64,000 bases of DNA from Corynebacterium sp. TAE3-ERU12 (GCF_019209905.1 NZ_JAHUTM010000002.1:1-64000); one strand, 5' to 3'. Shown: positions 9,029 to 19,846, counted from the stretch's first letter. Notes: generated by a model from the sequence alone, not told the origin. Numbers and translations: made by a program.

Positions 9029-9549
9029 GCCGCGTCGTTCACCACGGACCAGGTGATGCCGTAGGTGGTCTCATCGCCATCGGCGTTTTCACCGATCACC
9101 GTGGTGGACACCTCCACCACCCCCAGGGCACTGCGCGAACCAGCCGCCGACGTCGAACCAGCAATAGTTTCGGTCGAGGTAGTCCCCGGATCGTGCTTGG
9201 TCGCGGAATTATGCACATCATCGGCGAAGAACCGCTGCACAGCCCACGCATTAGCCGCCACTTCCTCGGATACCTCGAGGGTGGCGGTTTCTTGTTCGCC
9301 AAGCTCAATATGCTTCGCGTTATCCTCCACCACCGTGCACCCGTCCTCACCTGCAAACAGGTCACACACCCGGTAGGGGAGCACCTCGAAGTCCTCACCA
9401 TCGACGGTAACGGTCAATGGCTCCTGCATCGGGTCCTCGATACCGTCGGACTGCAGCATCGCGAACACCACCACAAGGCCCACAATGACAAGGCCCACCG
9501 CCGCGATGGCACCGATCTTCAGCAGTGACTTCTGTCGGCTTTTCGCCAT
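9025..9549 (-). CDS. DUF2771-like membrane-anchored protein
   Basis: The 174-residue protein has a basic N-terminus and one transmembrane segment (about 11-32). An acidic extracytoplasmic domain with two Cys residues (DLFAGEDGC region) follows. It resembles the corynebacterial DUF2771 family of unknown function. Its 3' end overlaps the cold-shock gene by 4 bp in convergent orientation, and it is downstream of a cyclotransferase gene on the opposite side. Function unknown; envelope location is inferred. Confidence 0.65.
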   Translation of the reverse strand: MAKSRQKSLLKIGAIAAVGLVIVGLVVVFAMLQSDGIEDPMQEPLTVTVDGEDFEVLPYRVCDLFAGEDGCTVVEDNAKHIELGEQETATLEVSEEVAANAWAVQRFFADDVHNSATKHDPGTTSTETIAGSTSAAGSRSALGVVEVSTTVIGENADGDETTYGITWSVVNDAA

Positions 9550-9585
9550 ACGTTCCTCCAGAGATCGAGATAATCGAGCAAAAGT

Positions 9586-10386
9586 CTAACGCGCAGGCAC
9601 AAACTCGACTTCGAACAGAACCGGCCAGTACTTGCCCGTCACCACAAACCGATTCGTGCCAGCAATAGCGGCAATGCCGTTGAGCACATCCACATTCATC
9701 GGCGTGCGCTCCGGGGGCAGCATCTCCCGCAGCGCCGAGGCATCCACCCGCGCCGTCACCACGTCGGTGCGTCCATCAATGCGATAAATATTGTCCGTCT
9801 GCCACTCATTAGCCCACACCACTGGCTGCTCTGCGGTGCCGGTGCATTCCAGCTCATTCAACTCGGTCACCGGCTCACCCCGGTAGGTCACCTCGATAAC
9901 AGCCTGCTCAGCCAGGCTGTTCGCATTGCGCACCACCAACTCGTCGCTGCCATCGGAGGTGACCACCGAACCGTCGGCACGGGCACAGATTCCCCAGCCC
10001 TGGCGGGCATACGGGATCTCCTCCCGGATATCGAAGGTCTGCGCGTCGCGCCGCAGGGCCACCTGGTCCTTCCAGGTCAGCTGCCACACATCCGCCCCGA
10101 TGCGGGTGATGCCCTCGCCGAAGAAATTATCCGGCACCTCCGCGGACTCCACGACCTGCTGGTCCTCCAAGGGCTGCGCCAACCGCAGTATCTGGGACTC
10201 CCCAGCGATTCCGGTACCAACAAGCAGGTCGTCGCCATCAAATTCCAGGCCCTGGATAAACCACCCCGAATCCCACGGGTGCTCGGCAATAACCCGTACT
10301 GTCAGTTCCTCCGGTTCCGCGGCCGGTTGGCTACTTGCGCACCCCACCAGCAACGCCGTAGCGGCCACCACGAGTAGTCGTCTCAT
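9586..10386 (-). CDS. glutaminyl-peptide cyclotransferase, lipoprotein
   Basis: The 266-residue protein begins with a lipoprotein signal (LLVGC-ASS, lipidated Cys about residue 15). It continues as a beta-propeller-like domain matching the plant/bacterial-type glutaminyl cyclase family (FTQGLE-like FIQGLEFDGDDL, WQLTWKD, NELECTG, VWANEW, LNGIA). These enzymes convert N-terminal Gln to pyroglutamate on secreted proteins. The start at 10386 has GGAGG upstream and overlaps the stop of the preceding gene (ATGA), so the longer reading to 10608 is rejected. Confidence 0.82.
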   Translation of the reverse strand: MRRLLVVAATALLVGCASSQPAAEPEELTVRVIAEHPWDSGWFIQGLEFDGDDLLVGTGIAGESQILRLAQPLEDQQVVESAEVPDNFFGEGITRIGADVWQLTWKDQVALRRDAQTFDIREEIPYARQGWGICARADGSVVTSDGSDELVVRNANSLAEQAVIEVTYRGEPVTELNELECTGTAEQPVVWANEWQTDNIYRIDGRTDVVTARVDASALREMLPPERTPMNVDVLNGIAAIAGTNRFVVTGKYWPVLFEVEFVPAR

Positions 10387-10646
10387 CGACTGGTGTCCTC
10401 CAATCCGTCTTGGACCCACTTCGCCCCGCGGGAGACTGAAATTCGTTGCCACAGGTACACACCCCAGCCCAGGACGCCCAGAATTACCCCCACCCAGCAG
10501 GTATGGGCGAGGTGCGAGCCTGCTCCGTGGGTTATCGTGACCACCACCGCGGCCAGGGAAAACGCCGCGATGCCGACGGCCAGTGCCGGGCGCGGATCCG
10601 CTAACCAACGGGGAAGCTGCGAAAAGGTTTGCCCAGTACGGTTCAC
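10383..10646 (-). CDS. DUF2530-like small membrane protein
   Basis: This 87-residue protein has two predicted transmembrane segments (about 20-40 and 48-67) and a basic C-terminus. It fits the actinobacterial DUF2530 family, for which I know no function. It is translationally coupled to the cyclotransferase gene by a 4-bp overlap, so the two probably form an operon. It is divergent from the purine permease. Confidence 0.65.
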   Translation of the reverse strand: MNRTGQTFSQLPRWLADPRPALAVGIAAFSLAAVVVTITHGAGSHLAHTCWVGVILGVLGWGVYLWQRISVSRGAKWVQDGLEDTSR

Positions 10647-10720
10647 AGGTGCGATTCTAACCAGGACGGTTCGGCAGCAGCGTCGAGTCCGATCACTTAT
10701 GTGAGGGGAGCCAACACCAA

Positions 10721-12175
10721 GTGAGCGAGAGTAAAGCTACCGGGACCCTGGACCGGTATTTCCACATCACCGAACGCGGGTCCACGACGGGCACCGAACT
10801 GCGGGCAGGTGTCGTCACCTTCTTCGCGATGGCGTACATCATCCTGTTAAACCCGCTCATTATCGGCACCGTAGCCGATGTCAATGGCGTGGTCCTCGGC
10901 ATTGCCCCAGTCGCCGCAGCCACCGCTTTTGCTGCCGGTATCCTCACCATCGCCTTCGGCGTTTTCGCCAAGTATCCCTTCGGCCTGGCCACCGGCCTGG
11001 GCATTAACACCCTGGTGGCGGTGACGTTCGTTTCGAATCAGGGCATGACCTGGCCCGAGGCGATGGGCCTGGTTGTGCTCGACGGTCTCATCATCGTCGC
11101 CCTGGCGGTGTCTGGTTTCCGCTCTGCGGTGTTTGATGCAATTCCGGGTTCGATGAAGTCCGCGATGACTGTCGGTATCGGCATGTTTATCACCATGATT
11201 GGCCTGGTTGACGGTGGTTTGGTGCGCCGCATCCCCGACGCTGCCGGCACCACCGTGCCCGTGCAGTTGGGTATTAACGGCCAGATTGCTTCCTGGCCGA
11301 CCGCGGTATTCGTCCTCGGCATCATCATCTGTGGTGTGCTGGTGGCCTTCAACGTGCCCGGTGGCCTGTTCATCGGCATTGTGCTCAACACCATCATCGC
11401 CATGATTGTGGAGGCCATCACCGGCGCCGGCCCGTCCTTCGTCGACGGCAAGCCCGAACCCACCGGCTGGAATCTGGCGGTACCGCAGGCCCCGGACCCT
11501 GTGTTCGGTATCCCCGACTTGTCGCTGCTGGGCGCGGTCGATCTGCTCGGCGCTTTCACTTCCGTCGGTGTCATCGCCGCCACTATGGCCTTGTTTACCC
11601 TGGTGTTGGCTAATTTCTTCGATGCCATGGGCACCATGACGGGCCTGGGTAAGCAGGCCGGGCTTACCGACGCTCATGGCAACCTGCCGAATATGAAGAC
11701 CGCCCTGGTCGTTGAGGGCACCGGTGCTGTTGTCGGCGGTGCGTGCTCGGCGTCGTCGAATACCGTCTACATTGACTCAGCTGCTGGCATTGCCGACGGT
11801 GCCCGCACCGGCTTGGCCAATATCGTCACCGGTGTGCTGTTCCTCGCGGCGATGTTCTTCACCCCGCTTTACGAGATCGTGCCGATTGAGGCCGCCGCCC
11901 CGGTGCTGGTCATTGTGGGCACCATGATGGTCGCCCAGATTCGCGATATCGATCTCAATGACATGACGATCGCCTTGCCGGCCTTCCTGACCATTGTCAT
12001 CATGCCGTTCACGTACTCCATTGCTAACGGTATCGGCATCGGTTTCATTGCGTATGTCGTGATGAACCTGGCTACTGGTCGCGGCAAGTCGGTGCATCCG
12101 CTGCTGTACTTCATTGCCGCGCTTTTCGTGATCTACTTCGCGGTGGACCCGGTCACCGAGCTGCTTGGCGCTTAG
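10721..12175 (+). CDS. NCS2-family purine permease (AzgA-like)
   Basis: This 484-residue protein has about 12-14 hydrophobic segments and an N-terminal region typical of the hypoxanthine/guanine/xanthine branch of NCS2 (AzgA/PbuG type: FAMAYIILLNPLII, NFFDAMGTMTGLG, STNT/SASSNTVYIDSAAG). It should import nucleobases with protons across the plasma membrane. GTG 10721 is the start, with GAGGGGAG at 10703-10710. The next gene starts 3 bp after the stop. Confidence 0.88.
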   Translation: MSESKATGTLDRYFHITERGSTTGTELRAGVVTFFAMAYIILLNPLIIGTVADVNGVVLGIAPVAAATAFAAGILTIAFGVFAKYPFGLATGLGINTLVAVTFVSNQGMTWPEAMGLVVLDGLIIVALAVSGFRSAVFDAIPGSMKSAMTVGIGMFITMIGLVDGGLVRRIPDAAGTTVPVQLGINGQIASWPTAVFVLGIIICGVLVAFNVPGGLFIGIVLNTIIAMIVEAITGAGPSFVDGKPEPTGWNLAVPQAPDPVFGIPDLSLLGAVDLLGAFTSVGVIAATMALFTLVLANFFDAMGTMTGLGKQAGLTDAHGNLPNMKTALVVEGTGAVVGGACSASSNTVYIDSAAGIADGARTGLANIVTGVLFLAAMFFTPLYEIVPIEAAAPVLVIVGTMMVAQIRDIDLNDMTIALPAFLTIVIMPFTYSIANGIGIGFIAYVVMNLATGRGKSVHPLLYFIAALFVIYFAVDPVTELLGA

Positions 12176-12178
12176 CCC

Positions 12179-12970
12179 ATGCGTATTCGCATTGATGACC
12201 CCGCCGACCCTCGGCTTGATGACATCCGCGATCTCAACCACAGCGATCGCCGCCCCGATCTGCCTGGTGGCAAGGGGTTGGTCATCGCCGAGGGGTCGTT
12301 GGTTGTGCCGCGGTTGCTGCAGTCTCGGTTCCCGGCGCGCTGTGTTGTTGGCCTAGCCCGCAAGCTCGATGAGCTGGGGGAGGTCGATATCCCGGCTTAT
12401 GAGGTGTCTCGGGAAACCCTGGCTGAGGTCGCGGGTTTTGATATGCACCGGGGTCTTGTGGCCGCCGCTGATCGTGCCCCTGAACCTGAGCTTGCCGACG
12501 TGGTGCGCAATGCCCGCACTGTGCTTGTACTCGAGGGGGTGGGGGACCACGAAAATATTGGCGCCATTTTCCGCAATGCGGCCGCTCTTGGTGTTGACGG
12601 GGTTCTTTTCGGCGCTGCGTGTGCTGACCCGTTGTACCGCCGGGTGGTGCGGGTGTCGATGGGCCATGTGCTGCGGGTGCCGTATGCGCATTTGCCTGGT
12701 ACCACCACAACCTGGCAGCGCAGTCTCGCGGGTTTGCAGGATCAGGGTTTCCGGGTGGTTGCTATGACCCCCGCTGGTGCGGTGCCGCTGTGGGAGGCGC
12801 TTGCCGACGCTGACCGCGTCGCCATTGTGGTGGGTGCCGAAGGCCCGGGCATGACCGAACACGCTATGCGCGCCTGTGATGTGCGGGCGGCTATCCCGAT
12901 GGCGCCCGGCACGGACAGCTTGAATGTGGCCACCTCAGCGGCGATGGCCTGCTATGAACGGTTGCGCTAA
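12179..12970 (+). CDS. TrmH/SpoU-family RNA 2'-O-methyltransferase
   Basis: This 263-residue SPOUT methyltransferase shows the three motifs: NIGAIFRNAAALG (about 127-139), VVGAEGPGM (about 219-227) and IPMAPGTDSLNVATSAA (about 239-255), which form the trefoil knot and bind S-adenosylmethionine. An N-terminal substrate-binding domain of about 95 residues precedes it. The exact rRNA or tRNA target is not readable. It is tightly linked to the permease and overlaps the opposite-strand gene by 4 bp. It carries two CTTGCCGAC words. Confidence 0.87.
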   Translation: MRIRIDDPADPRLDDIRDLNHSDRRPDLPGGKGLVIAEGSLVVPRLLQSRFPARCVVGLARKLDELGEVDIPAYEVSRETLAEVAGFDMHRGLVAAADRAPEPELADVVRNARTVLVLEGVGDHENIGAIFRNAAALGVDGVLFGAACADPLYRRVVRVSMGHVLRVPYAHLPGTTTTWQRSLAGLQDQGFRVVAMTPAGAVPLWEALADADRVAIVVGAEGPGMTEHAMRACDVRAAIPMAPGTDSLNVATSAAMACYERLR

Positions 12971-13791
12971 CGGTTGCGGGAGTTGAGTTTGTCCCAGATC
13001 CGGCGGCCAAAACCGCGCATCTGTTCACCTAGTGATTGTGCCGCCGAGCGGGTTGCCTCACTGGCCTGTTGGAGCCGCTCAGTGGGGTTGATGTCGTCGT
13101 CGGCGACGGCTTCGTAATCGTCGTAGTCGAATGCGCTGCTTTCATCCGGGGCGGTGGCGCGCTTCTTTGTGGTGGTGTCGATCTTCGACGAGAGGCGCCC
13201 ATCTACAGCGAATGCACTCACCGGCACATCCGGGCCCGAAGCAGTGGGGTCGAAGCCCAACCATGAGGCAATAACAGCATGGGCCAACTCGGCGGATTTG
13301 AACGGCAGGGCCACCCCGGGCCGGCCGGATTCGGCGGGGTCGTGCTCGCCAGCCCAGTACCCACGTTCGGCCGGCAGCGGCAGCCCATCGTTGACGATAA
13401 TTCGGGTGCCGGTGGCGGCGAAGGCCCGTCGGACTGCGCCGTCGTGGAAGTGTGCGAAACCAGCCCACCGGTTATCCGGGTCTTCGGCGATGACATAAAT
13501 ATCGTCGGCGGCAATATTCCGGGTGAGTCGCTTCGGCAGCTGCGTCATATCCGGCTGGCCCTCAACGGCAGTTTGGATCACAGCGAGACCGTCGAAACCA
13601 CCGATATAGAACTCGGCGGTGCCTGCCGGGGCGGACCGGTTCAGCGGAAAGTCCGCGATATGGGTCACCGGCTGCGACGGATCGAGTTGGGCCAAGTATT
13701 TCCGGCCAAAACCTCGGTCAACGTCGGGTTCGCGTAACAGCACCTGGCGCGGGTCATCGCAGGAGACGAACCAGATTGTCACGACGGTCAT
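12967..13791 (-). CDS. conserved hypothetical protein
   Basis: I do not recognise this 274-residue cytoplasmic protein. It starts MTVVTIWFVSCDDPRQ. It has a mixed alpha/beta N-terminal domain of about 185 residues, an acidic disordered stretch (about 200-235), and a C-terminal amphipathic helix with many Arg residues. No signal peptide, membrane segment or known catalytic motif is seen. It lies 6 bp downstream of sepH, so a shared transcript and possible link to division are inferences. Confidence 0.6.
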   Translation of the reverse strand: MTVVTIWFVSCDDPRQVLLREPDVDRGFGRKYLAQLDPSQPVTHIADFPLNRSAPAGTAEFYIGGFDGLAVIQTAVEGQPDMTQLPKRLTRNIAADDIYVIAEDPDNRWAGFAHFHDGAVRRAFAATGTRIIVNDGLPLPAERGYWAGEHDPAESGRPGVALPFKSAELAHAVIASWLGFDPTASGPDVPVSAFAVDGRLSSKIDTTTKKRATAPDESSAFDYDDYEAVADDDINPTERLQQASEATRSAAQSLGEQMRGFGRRIWDKLNSRNR

Positions 13792-13797
13792 GTGGTC

Positions 13798-14622
13798 CTA
13801 CTTCCGGTCGGTGGGGCGCACGCCGAGGAGCACGTCCTCCCACGACGGCATGACGGTGCTGCGGCGGCGACGCGGGCGTTCTTCCTCCGGGTTCAGCATG
13901 AAATCGGAGTCATCGGGGTCCTCGTCGGCAGGCTCCGGTTGCTGCTCCTGGGCCATGATCGGGGTGGTCTCTGAGACCGCAGCCAGACCACGCCGGGGGC
14001 GGTGATTTTCCGGGTCCACTAATTCCGCGGCGGCCTGGTTGCGGGCAACTGTGGTGCCGCTGCCCGCGCCCTCGTCGTGGTAGCTCCACTCGGCGGTGTT
14101 ATCGCTGTGGCCTGCCTGCCACGTGAGGCTGACAATCCACTGGCCGGTCTGGTCGCGGCGCGAGTCCCAGGTGGCCTCGGAAAGCTCCAGGCCGCGGGCG
14201 GTGAACGCAGCGGCGAGGATTTCCTGCAGGGTGAGTTTGGCCGGGCCGTCAGCACGGCGGGGATGCGATTTTTTGCCCTGCTCGGCGATCCGCGCCCGAT
14301 CTGCGAGCACGGGGTGGGCGAAAGCATCAATGCGTTTCACCGGCATGCCGGTTTCGGCAACGAGTTCGTCGATAGTGGCCCCGGCACGTACCCGATCCTG
14401 GATCTCTCGCGGCGGCATGATGTATTTCGGTGCCGCCGGTTCCGGTTCCGGTTCTGGAGTGGTTTCGGGTTCTGGTTCCGGGACGGACTGCGGTGTGGTC
14501 GGCGTCTCCATCAGGGCGCGCAGCTCGTCGGTGACGGCGAGTACGAACTCTTCCCCGTCGACCTCGCACACAATGCGCGTGCCCGGCTGCGACTGATTCG
14601 CTACCGGCTTTAATTCACGCAT
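13798..14622 (-). CDS. sepH: cell division protein SepH (DUF3071)
   Basis: The 274-residue protein has a conserved N-terminal domain with a helix-turn-helix-like region (PREIQDRVRAGATIDELVAETGMPVKRID, about 69-97). A basic middle follows, then an acidic C-terminal tail ending near PSWEDVLLGVRPTDRK. This is the actinobacterial SepH/DUF3071 family; in Streptomyces and mycobacteria SepH binds FtsZ and promotes filament assembly. A Pro-Glu repeat (about 48-62) separates two parts of the N-terminal domain. ATG 14622 has AGGAGG upstream. It neighbours serC, as in mycobacteria. Confidence 0.88.
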   Translation of the reverse strand: MRELKPVANQSQPGTRIVCEVDGEEFVLAVTDELRALMETPTTPQSVPEPEPETTPEPEPEPAAPKYIMPPREIQDRVRAGATIDELVAETGMPVKRIDAFAHPVLADRARIAEQGKKSHPRRADGPAKLTLQEILAAAFTARGLELSEATWDSRRDQTGQWIVSLTWQAGHSDNTAEWSYHDEGAGSGTTVARNQAAAELVDPENHRPRRGLAAVSETTPIMAQEQQPEPADEDPDDSDFMLNPEEERPRRRRSTVMPSWEDVLLGVRPTDRK

Positions 14623-14671
14623 TGTGAGTACCTCCTGGGGTGACGACTGTGTATTAGCTTCATGGTATGCG

Positions 14672-14727
14672 ACAGCGCCCCCGCTGTGCCTGCATCGACG
14701 CGATGCGGCGTGTAGCGAGGGCGCTGT
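14672..14727 (-). terminator. terminator downstream of serC
   Basis: ACAGCGCCC pairs with GGGCGCTGT, enclosing a second small stem (GCATCG/CGATGC). It follows the serC stop by 8 bp on the minus strand and separates serC from sepH. Confidence 0.65.
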
Positions 14728-14735
14728 TGTGCTGC

Positions 14736-16198
<1,463 letters not shown>

Positions 16199-17494
16199 GT
16201 GGCTACTGACAACAATAAGGCCGTGCTCCAGTACCCCGGTGGCGAGTTCGAAATGGACATCGTCAAATCTACTGAGGGCAATGATGGCGTCGTCCTCGGC
16301 AAACTCCTTCAGGACACCGGTCTGACCACCTTCGACCCGGGTTATGTTGCCACTGGCTCCACCGAGTCCAAGATTTGTTATATCGATGGTGGCAACGGCA
16401 TCCTGCGTTACCGCGGTTACCCCATCAGCGAGCTGGCTGAGAAGGCCACCTTCAACGAGGTCTCCTACCTGCTGATTCACGGCGAACTGCCGACCCAGCA
16501 GGAGCTTGACACCTTCAACTACGAGATCCGTCACCACACCCTGCTGGATGAGGACTTCCGTCGTGCCTTCAACGTGTTCCCGCGTGAGGCACACCCGATG
16601 GCCACCCTGGCTTCCTCGGTGAATATTCTCTCCGCCTACTACCAGGACGAGCTCGACCCGCTGGACGCCGAGAAGCGCGAGCTGGCCACCTACCGACTGA
16701 TGGCCAAGGTGCCGATGTTGGCGGCCTACGCCTACCGTGCCTCCAAGGGCCAGCCGTACATGTACCCGGATAACTCGCTCAATGCCCGCGAGAACTTCCT
16801 GCGCATGATGTTCGGCTTCCCCACCGAGGATTACGAAGTCGACCCGGTTGTGGTCCGCGCCCTGGACAAGCTGCTCATTCTGCACGCCGACCACGAGCAG
16901 AACTGCTCCACCTCCACGGTGCGTATGGTCGCCTCCTCCGGCGCCAATATGTTCGTCTCTGTTGCCGCTGGTATCAACGCCCTGTCCGGCCCGCTGCACG
17001 GTGGCGCCAACCAGGCTGTTCTGGAAATGCTGGAGGATATTCAGAACAACCACGGCGGCGACGCGACTGAGTTCATGAACCGCGTGAAGAACAAGGAGCC
17101 GGGCGTCCGCCTGATGGGCTTCGGTCACCGCGTGTACAAGTCCTACGACCCCCGTGCGGCCATCGCCAAGGAAACCGCCCACGAGGTGCTCGAGCATCTC
17201 GGCGGCGACGAGCTGCTGGATCTCGCCATGCGTCTGGAAGAGATTGCGCTTGCCGACGATTACTTCGTCGAACGTCAGCTCTACCCGAACGTGGACTTCT
17301 ACACCGGCCTGATCTACCGCGCCATGAACTTCCCGACGGAGTTCTTCACCGTCCTGTTCGCGCTGGGTCGCCTGCCGGGCTGGATTGCTCACTTCAACGA
17401 GCAGATCACCACCCCGGGCAATAAGATCAACCGCCCGCGCCAGATTTACACCGGTCACACCGAGCGCAGCTTCGTCGCCCGCGAAGACCGCTAA
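16199..17494 (+). CDS. gltA: citrate synthase (type II)
   Basis: The 431-residue enzyme condenses oxaloacetate and acetyl-CoA at the entry to the TCA cycle. Catalytic signatures are LHADHEQNCSTSTVR, the His in SGPLHGGANQ, and GFGHRVYKSYDPRA with His and Arg. The acid Asp is expected in the C-terminal NVDFYTG segment. Length and the N-terminal beta-rich domain are typical of hexameric-type bacterial enzymes. GTG 16199 has a Shine-Dalgarno immediately upstream. It is followed by a strong terminator and an FKBP gene. Confidence 0.97.
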   Translation: MATDNNKAVLQYPGGEFEMDIVKSTEGNDGVVLGKLLQDTGLTTFDPGYVATGSTESKICYIDGGNGILRYRGYPISELAEKATFNEVSYLLIHGELPTQQELDTFNYEIRHHTLLDEDFRRAFNVFPREAHPMATLASSVNILSAYYQDELDPLDAEKRELATYRLMAKVPMLAAYAYRASKGQPYMYPDNSLNARENFLRMMFGFPTEDYEVDPVVVRALDKLLILHADHEQNCSTSTVRMVASSGANMFVSVAAGINALSGPLHGGANQAVLEMLEDIQNNHGGDATEFMNRVKNKEPGVRLMGFGHRVYKSYDPRAAIAKETAHEVLEHLGGDELLDLAMRLEEIALADDYFVERQLYPNVDFYTGLIYRAMNFPTEFFTVLFALGRLPGWIAHFNEQITTPGNKINRPRQIYTGHTERSFVAREDR

Positions 17495-17515
17495 ATCCCC
17501 CCCCCTGTGCTGTAA

Positions 17516-17544
17516 ACGGCCCCCGCCCGCTTGGCGGGGGCCGT
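17516..17544 (+). terminator. gltA terminator
   Basis: ACGGCCCCCGCC pairs with GGCGGGGGCCGT around a short loop, 22 bp after the gltA stop. It is GC-rich with little T tract. Confidence 0.8.
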
Positions 17545-17568
17545 TGGCATGAATGCAAAACTGAAAGA

Positions 17569-17934
17569 ATGTCAATGACGAAACCCCATATCACCGTCCC
17601 CACTGGTCCCGCCCCCACTGAGCTGGTTTGTGAAGATATCCACATCGGTGACGGTGCTGAGGCCTATACCGGCGCTACTGTCGAGGTCCACTATGTTGGC
17701 GTCGAATACGGCACTGGTGAAGAGTTCGATTCCTCCTGGAACCGGGGCGATTCCATCACTTTCCCGCTGGAACGCCTCATCGCCGGTTGGCAGGAAGGCA
17801 TCCCGGGCATGAAGGTCGGCGGCCGCCGCCAGATCATCTGCCCGCCGGAGAAGGCCTATGGCCCCGCCGGCTCCGGTCATTTCCTGTCCGGCAAGACCCT
17901 GGTGTTCATCATCGACCTGCTCGGTGTGGAGTAA
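17569..17934 (+). CDS. fkbA: FKBP-type peptidyl-prolyl isomerase
   Basis: This 121-residue single-domain FKBP has the family core: VHYVGVEYGTGEEFDSSWNRG, ERLIAGWQEGIPGMKVGGRRQIICPPEKAYG and LVFIIDLL. It catalyses cis-trans isomerisation of peptidyl-proline bonds. No signal peptide is seen, so it is cytoplasmic. The start may be ATG 17569 or 17575. It follows gltA, as in C. glutamicum. The nucleoside hydrolase gene starts 3 bp after its stop. Confidence 0.92.
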   Translation: MSMTKPHITVPTGPAPTELVCEDIHIGDGAEAYTGATVEVHYVGVEYGTGEEFDSSWNRGDSITFPLERLIAGWQEGIPGMKVGGRRQIICPPEKAYGPAGSGHFLSGKTLVFIIDLLGVE

Positions 17935-17937
17935 ACC

Positions 17938-18879
17938 ATGAAGCTGATCCTCGACCTCGACACCGGTATCGACGATGCCTTAGCTATCGCCTACGCAGCG
18001 GGTTCACCCGATGCTGAGCTGATCGGTATTACCGGCACCTACGGCAATGTTTTGATGAAGGATGGCCTGGCTAATGCGCTGTCTGTGCTCGACCTGCTGG
18101 GTCTGAAGAATGTTCCGGTGTACCCCGGTGAGCCGCACGCGCTGACCAAGGATGATTTCGAGGTCCTGGAGATCTCGGCCTTTATCCACGGCGCTGATGG
18201 CATCGGCGAGGCTGAGATCGACAAGTCCAACCGCACCCCGGAGGAAACTTCCGCGGTGGACTTCCTGCTAGAACAAACCAAGCTGCACGACGATCTCACG
18301 ATTGTCGCCACTGGCCCGATGACGAACCTGGCCGCGGCGCTGCGCCGTGACCCGAGCTTCGCCGAGCGGGCCAATATCGTCATCATGGGTGGTGCGCTGA
18401 CTGTCCCGGGCAATGTCAATGCCTGGACTGAGGCCAATATCAACCAGGACCCGGAGGCAGCCGATGAACTGCTGCGTTCCGGGGCGAATGTGACCATGGT
18501 GGGCCTGGATGTCACCCTGCGTACCCTGCTGACCACGCAGCACACTGCTCAGTGGCGTGAGTTGGGTACGGCCGGCACCTTCCTGGCGGAGATGACTGAC
18601 TATTACATCCGCGCCTATGACACCACGGCCCCGCACCTGGGTGGCTGCGGTTTGCATGACCCATTGGCTGTTGCGGTCGCCTTGGACCCGTCGCTGGTGA
18701 CCACGTTGGATCTGGCGTTGAAGGTCGATACGGAAGGCCCGACCCGTGGCCGCACTATTGGCGATGAGATGCGGCTGTCTGATTCCGCCCCGACTACGCG
18801 CGCAGCTATTGGCGTCGATGTGGAACGTTTCGTGGAGATGTTCATGTCGCGAGTGATGACTGCCGCGAAGAACGCCTAA
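17938..18879 (+). CDS. ribonucleoside hydrolase (IunH family)
   Basis: The 313-residue enzyme has the signature DLDTGIDDA at residues 5-13, which binds Ca2+ and ribose, and a C-terminal HLGGCGLHDPLAVAVALDP segment with the expected His and Asp. It hydrolyses the N-glycosidic bond of nucleosides to free base and ribose. Pyrimidine or purine preference cannot be read. The ribokinase gene follows 3 bp downstream, so ribose released here can be phosphorylated directly: a nucleoside salvage operon. Confidence 0.9.
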   Translation: MKLILDLDTGIDDALAIAYAAGSPDAELIGITGTYGNVLMKDGLANALSVLDLLGLKNVPVYPGEPHALTKDDFEVLEISAFIHGADGIGEAEIDKSNRTPEETSAVDFLLEQTKLHDDLTIVATGPMTNLAAALRRDPSFAERANIVIMGGALTVPGNVNAWTEANINQDPEAADELLRSGANVTMVGLDVTLRTLLTTQHTAQWRELGTAGTFLAEMTDYYIRAYDTTAPHLGGCGLHDPLAVAVALDPSLVTTLDLALKVDTEGPTRGRTIGDEMRLSDSAPTTRAAIGVDVERFVEMFMSRVMTAAKNA

Positions 18880-18882
18880 GCC

Positions 18883-19776
18883 ATGATTGCTGTTGTGGGT
18901 TCCGCCAATGCGGACCTCACTGTGCAAGTCCGGGCCCTGCCACGTGCTGGGGAAACCATCACTGGCGGGGCGTTGGCGATCCTGCCGGGTGGTAAGTCCG
19001 CTAATCAGGCCGCCGCTGCTGCCCGGCTTGGTGAGGAAGTTGGTTTTATCGGCTCTGTTGGTGCCGATAGTCACGGTGACACGGTGTTGGCTGCGCTTGC
19101 CGACGCTGGCGTCGACACCTCCACTGTGCAGCGCGTCGATACGGCCACCGGTACGGCCCTGATTTTCGTTGATGACGCTGGCGAGAACTTCATTGTCGTC
19201 TCCGCTGGCGCTAATGCGGACCTCACCCCGGATGTGGTGACCCAGCACAGTGATGTGATCCGTGGGGCGAAGGTACTGGGGCTTTGTCTGGAGATTCCCC
19301 TGGAATCGGTGATGACTGCCGCCCGCATCGCCTCCGATATTGGCGTGCCGGTGGTGTGTAACCCCTCACCCCTGGAGCAGGCCAAGCCTGAGCTGCTGGA
19401 ATTAGTGGACGTCCTGGTGGTCAATGAGCACGAGTTGGGCCATTTTGTGCAGCCCGGCCCGTGGCCGCAGGTGCACCGCGCCCTGGTGGATAAGCACAAT
19501 ATTCACGCCGCCGTGGTGACCTTGGGTGGCCGGGGCTCAGTTGTTCTCGAAGACAGCGGGGTGACTGAGATCGATGCGCATAAGGTCGATGTTGTCGATA
19601 CCACCGGTTGTGGTGATGCGACCGTCGGTGCGCTGATGGCCGGGATTAGTCGGGGCATGAGCCTTGCCGACGCGGCTCGCCTCGCCGCGGCAGCATCGGG
19701 TTTCGCCGCTAGTGGTTTAGGTGCCCAGGCTTCGTATGGCAGCGCGGCGGATATTGAGCGTTTGCTGCACCCATGA
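18883..19776 (+). CDS. rbsK: ribokinase (PfkB family)
   Basis: The 297-residue kinase has the N-terminal PfkB signature (GSANADL, then GGKSANQAAAAARLG) and the C-terminal anion-hole motif. That motif reads DTTGCGD (about 243-249) where most family members have DTTGAGD; the catalytic Asp is kept. It phosphorylates D-ribose, here likely supplied by the upstream hydrolase. Its stop codon lies inside a perfect 20-bp palindrome that belongs to the next operon's promoter. It has two CTTGCCGAC words. Confidence 0.88.
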   Translation: MIAVVGSANADLTVQVRALPRAGETITGGALAILPGGKSANQAAAAARLGEEVGFIGSVGADSHGDTVLAALADAGVDTSTVQRVDTATGTALIFVDDAGENFIVVSAGANADLTPDVVTQHSDVIRGAKVLGLCLEIPLESVMTAARIASDIGVPVVCNPSPLEQAKPELLELVDVLVVNEHELGHFVQPGPWPQVHRALVDKHNIHAAVVTLGGRGSVVLEDSGVTEIDAHKVDVVDTTGCGDATVGALMAGISRGMSLADAARLAAAASGFAASGLGAQASYGSAADIERLLHP

Positions 19777-19789
19777 CATATGTCATGGG
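19770..19789. promoter_or_regulatory. perfect 20-bp palindrome, putative operator
   Basis: CCCATGACATATGTCATGGG is fully self-complementary. It overlaps the rbsK stop and lies 26 bp upstream of a -10-like TATAGT (19816-19821). The position suits an activator of the ABC-kinase-regulator operon that starts at 19847; the NarL-type regulator at 22610 is the obvious candidate ligand (inference). Confidence 0.65.
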
Positions 19790-19846
19790 CAAAGTCAGGA
19801 TCGGTGACACTTTTGTATAGTCGCTGTTCACGCCACTATTGCAGGT

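Noticed and set aside
10847..11677. 276-residue minus-strand frame in the purine permease gene
   Set aside because: His/Asp/Gly-rich antisense shadow with no family resemblance.
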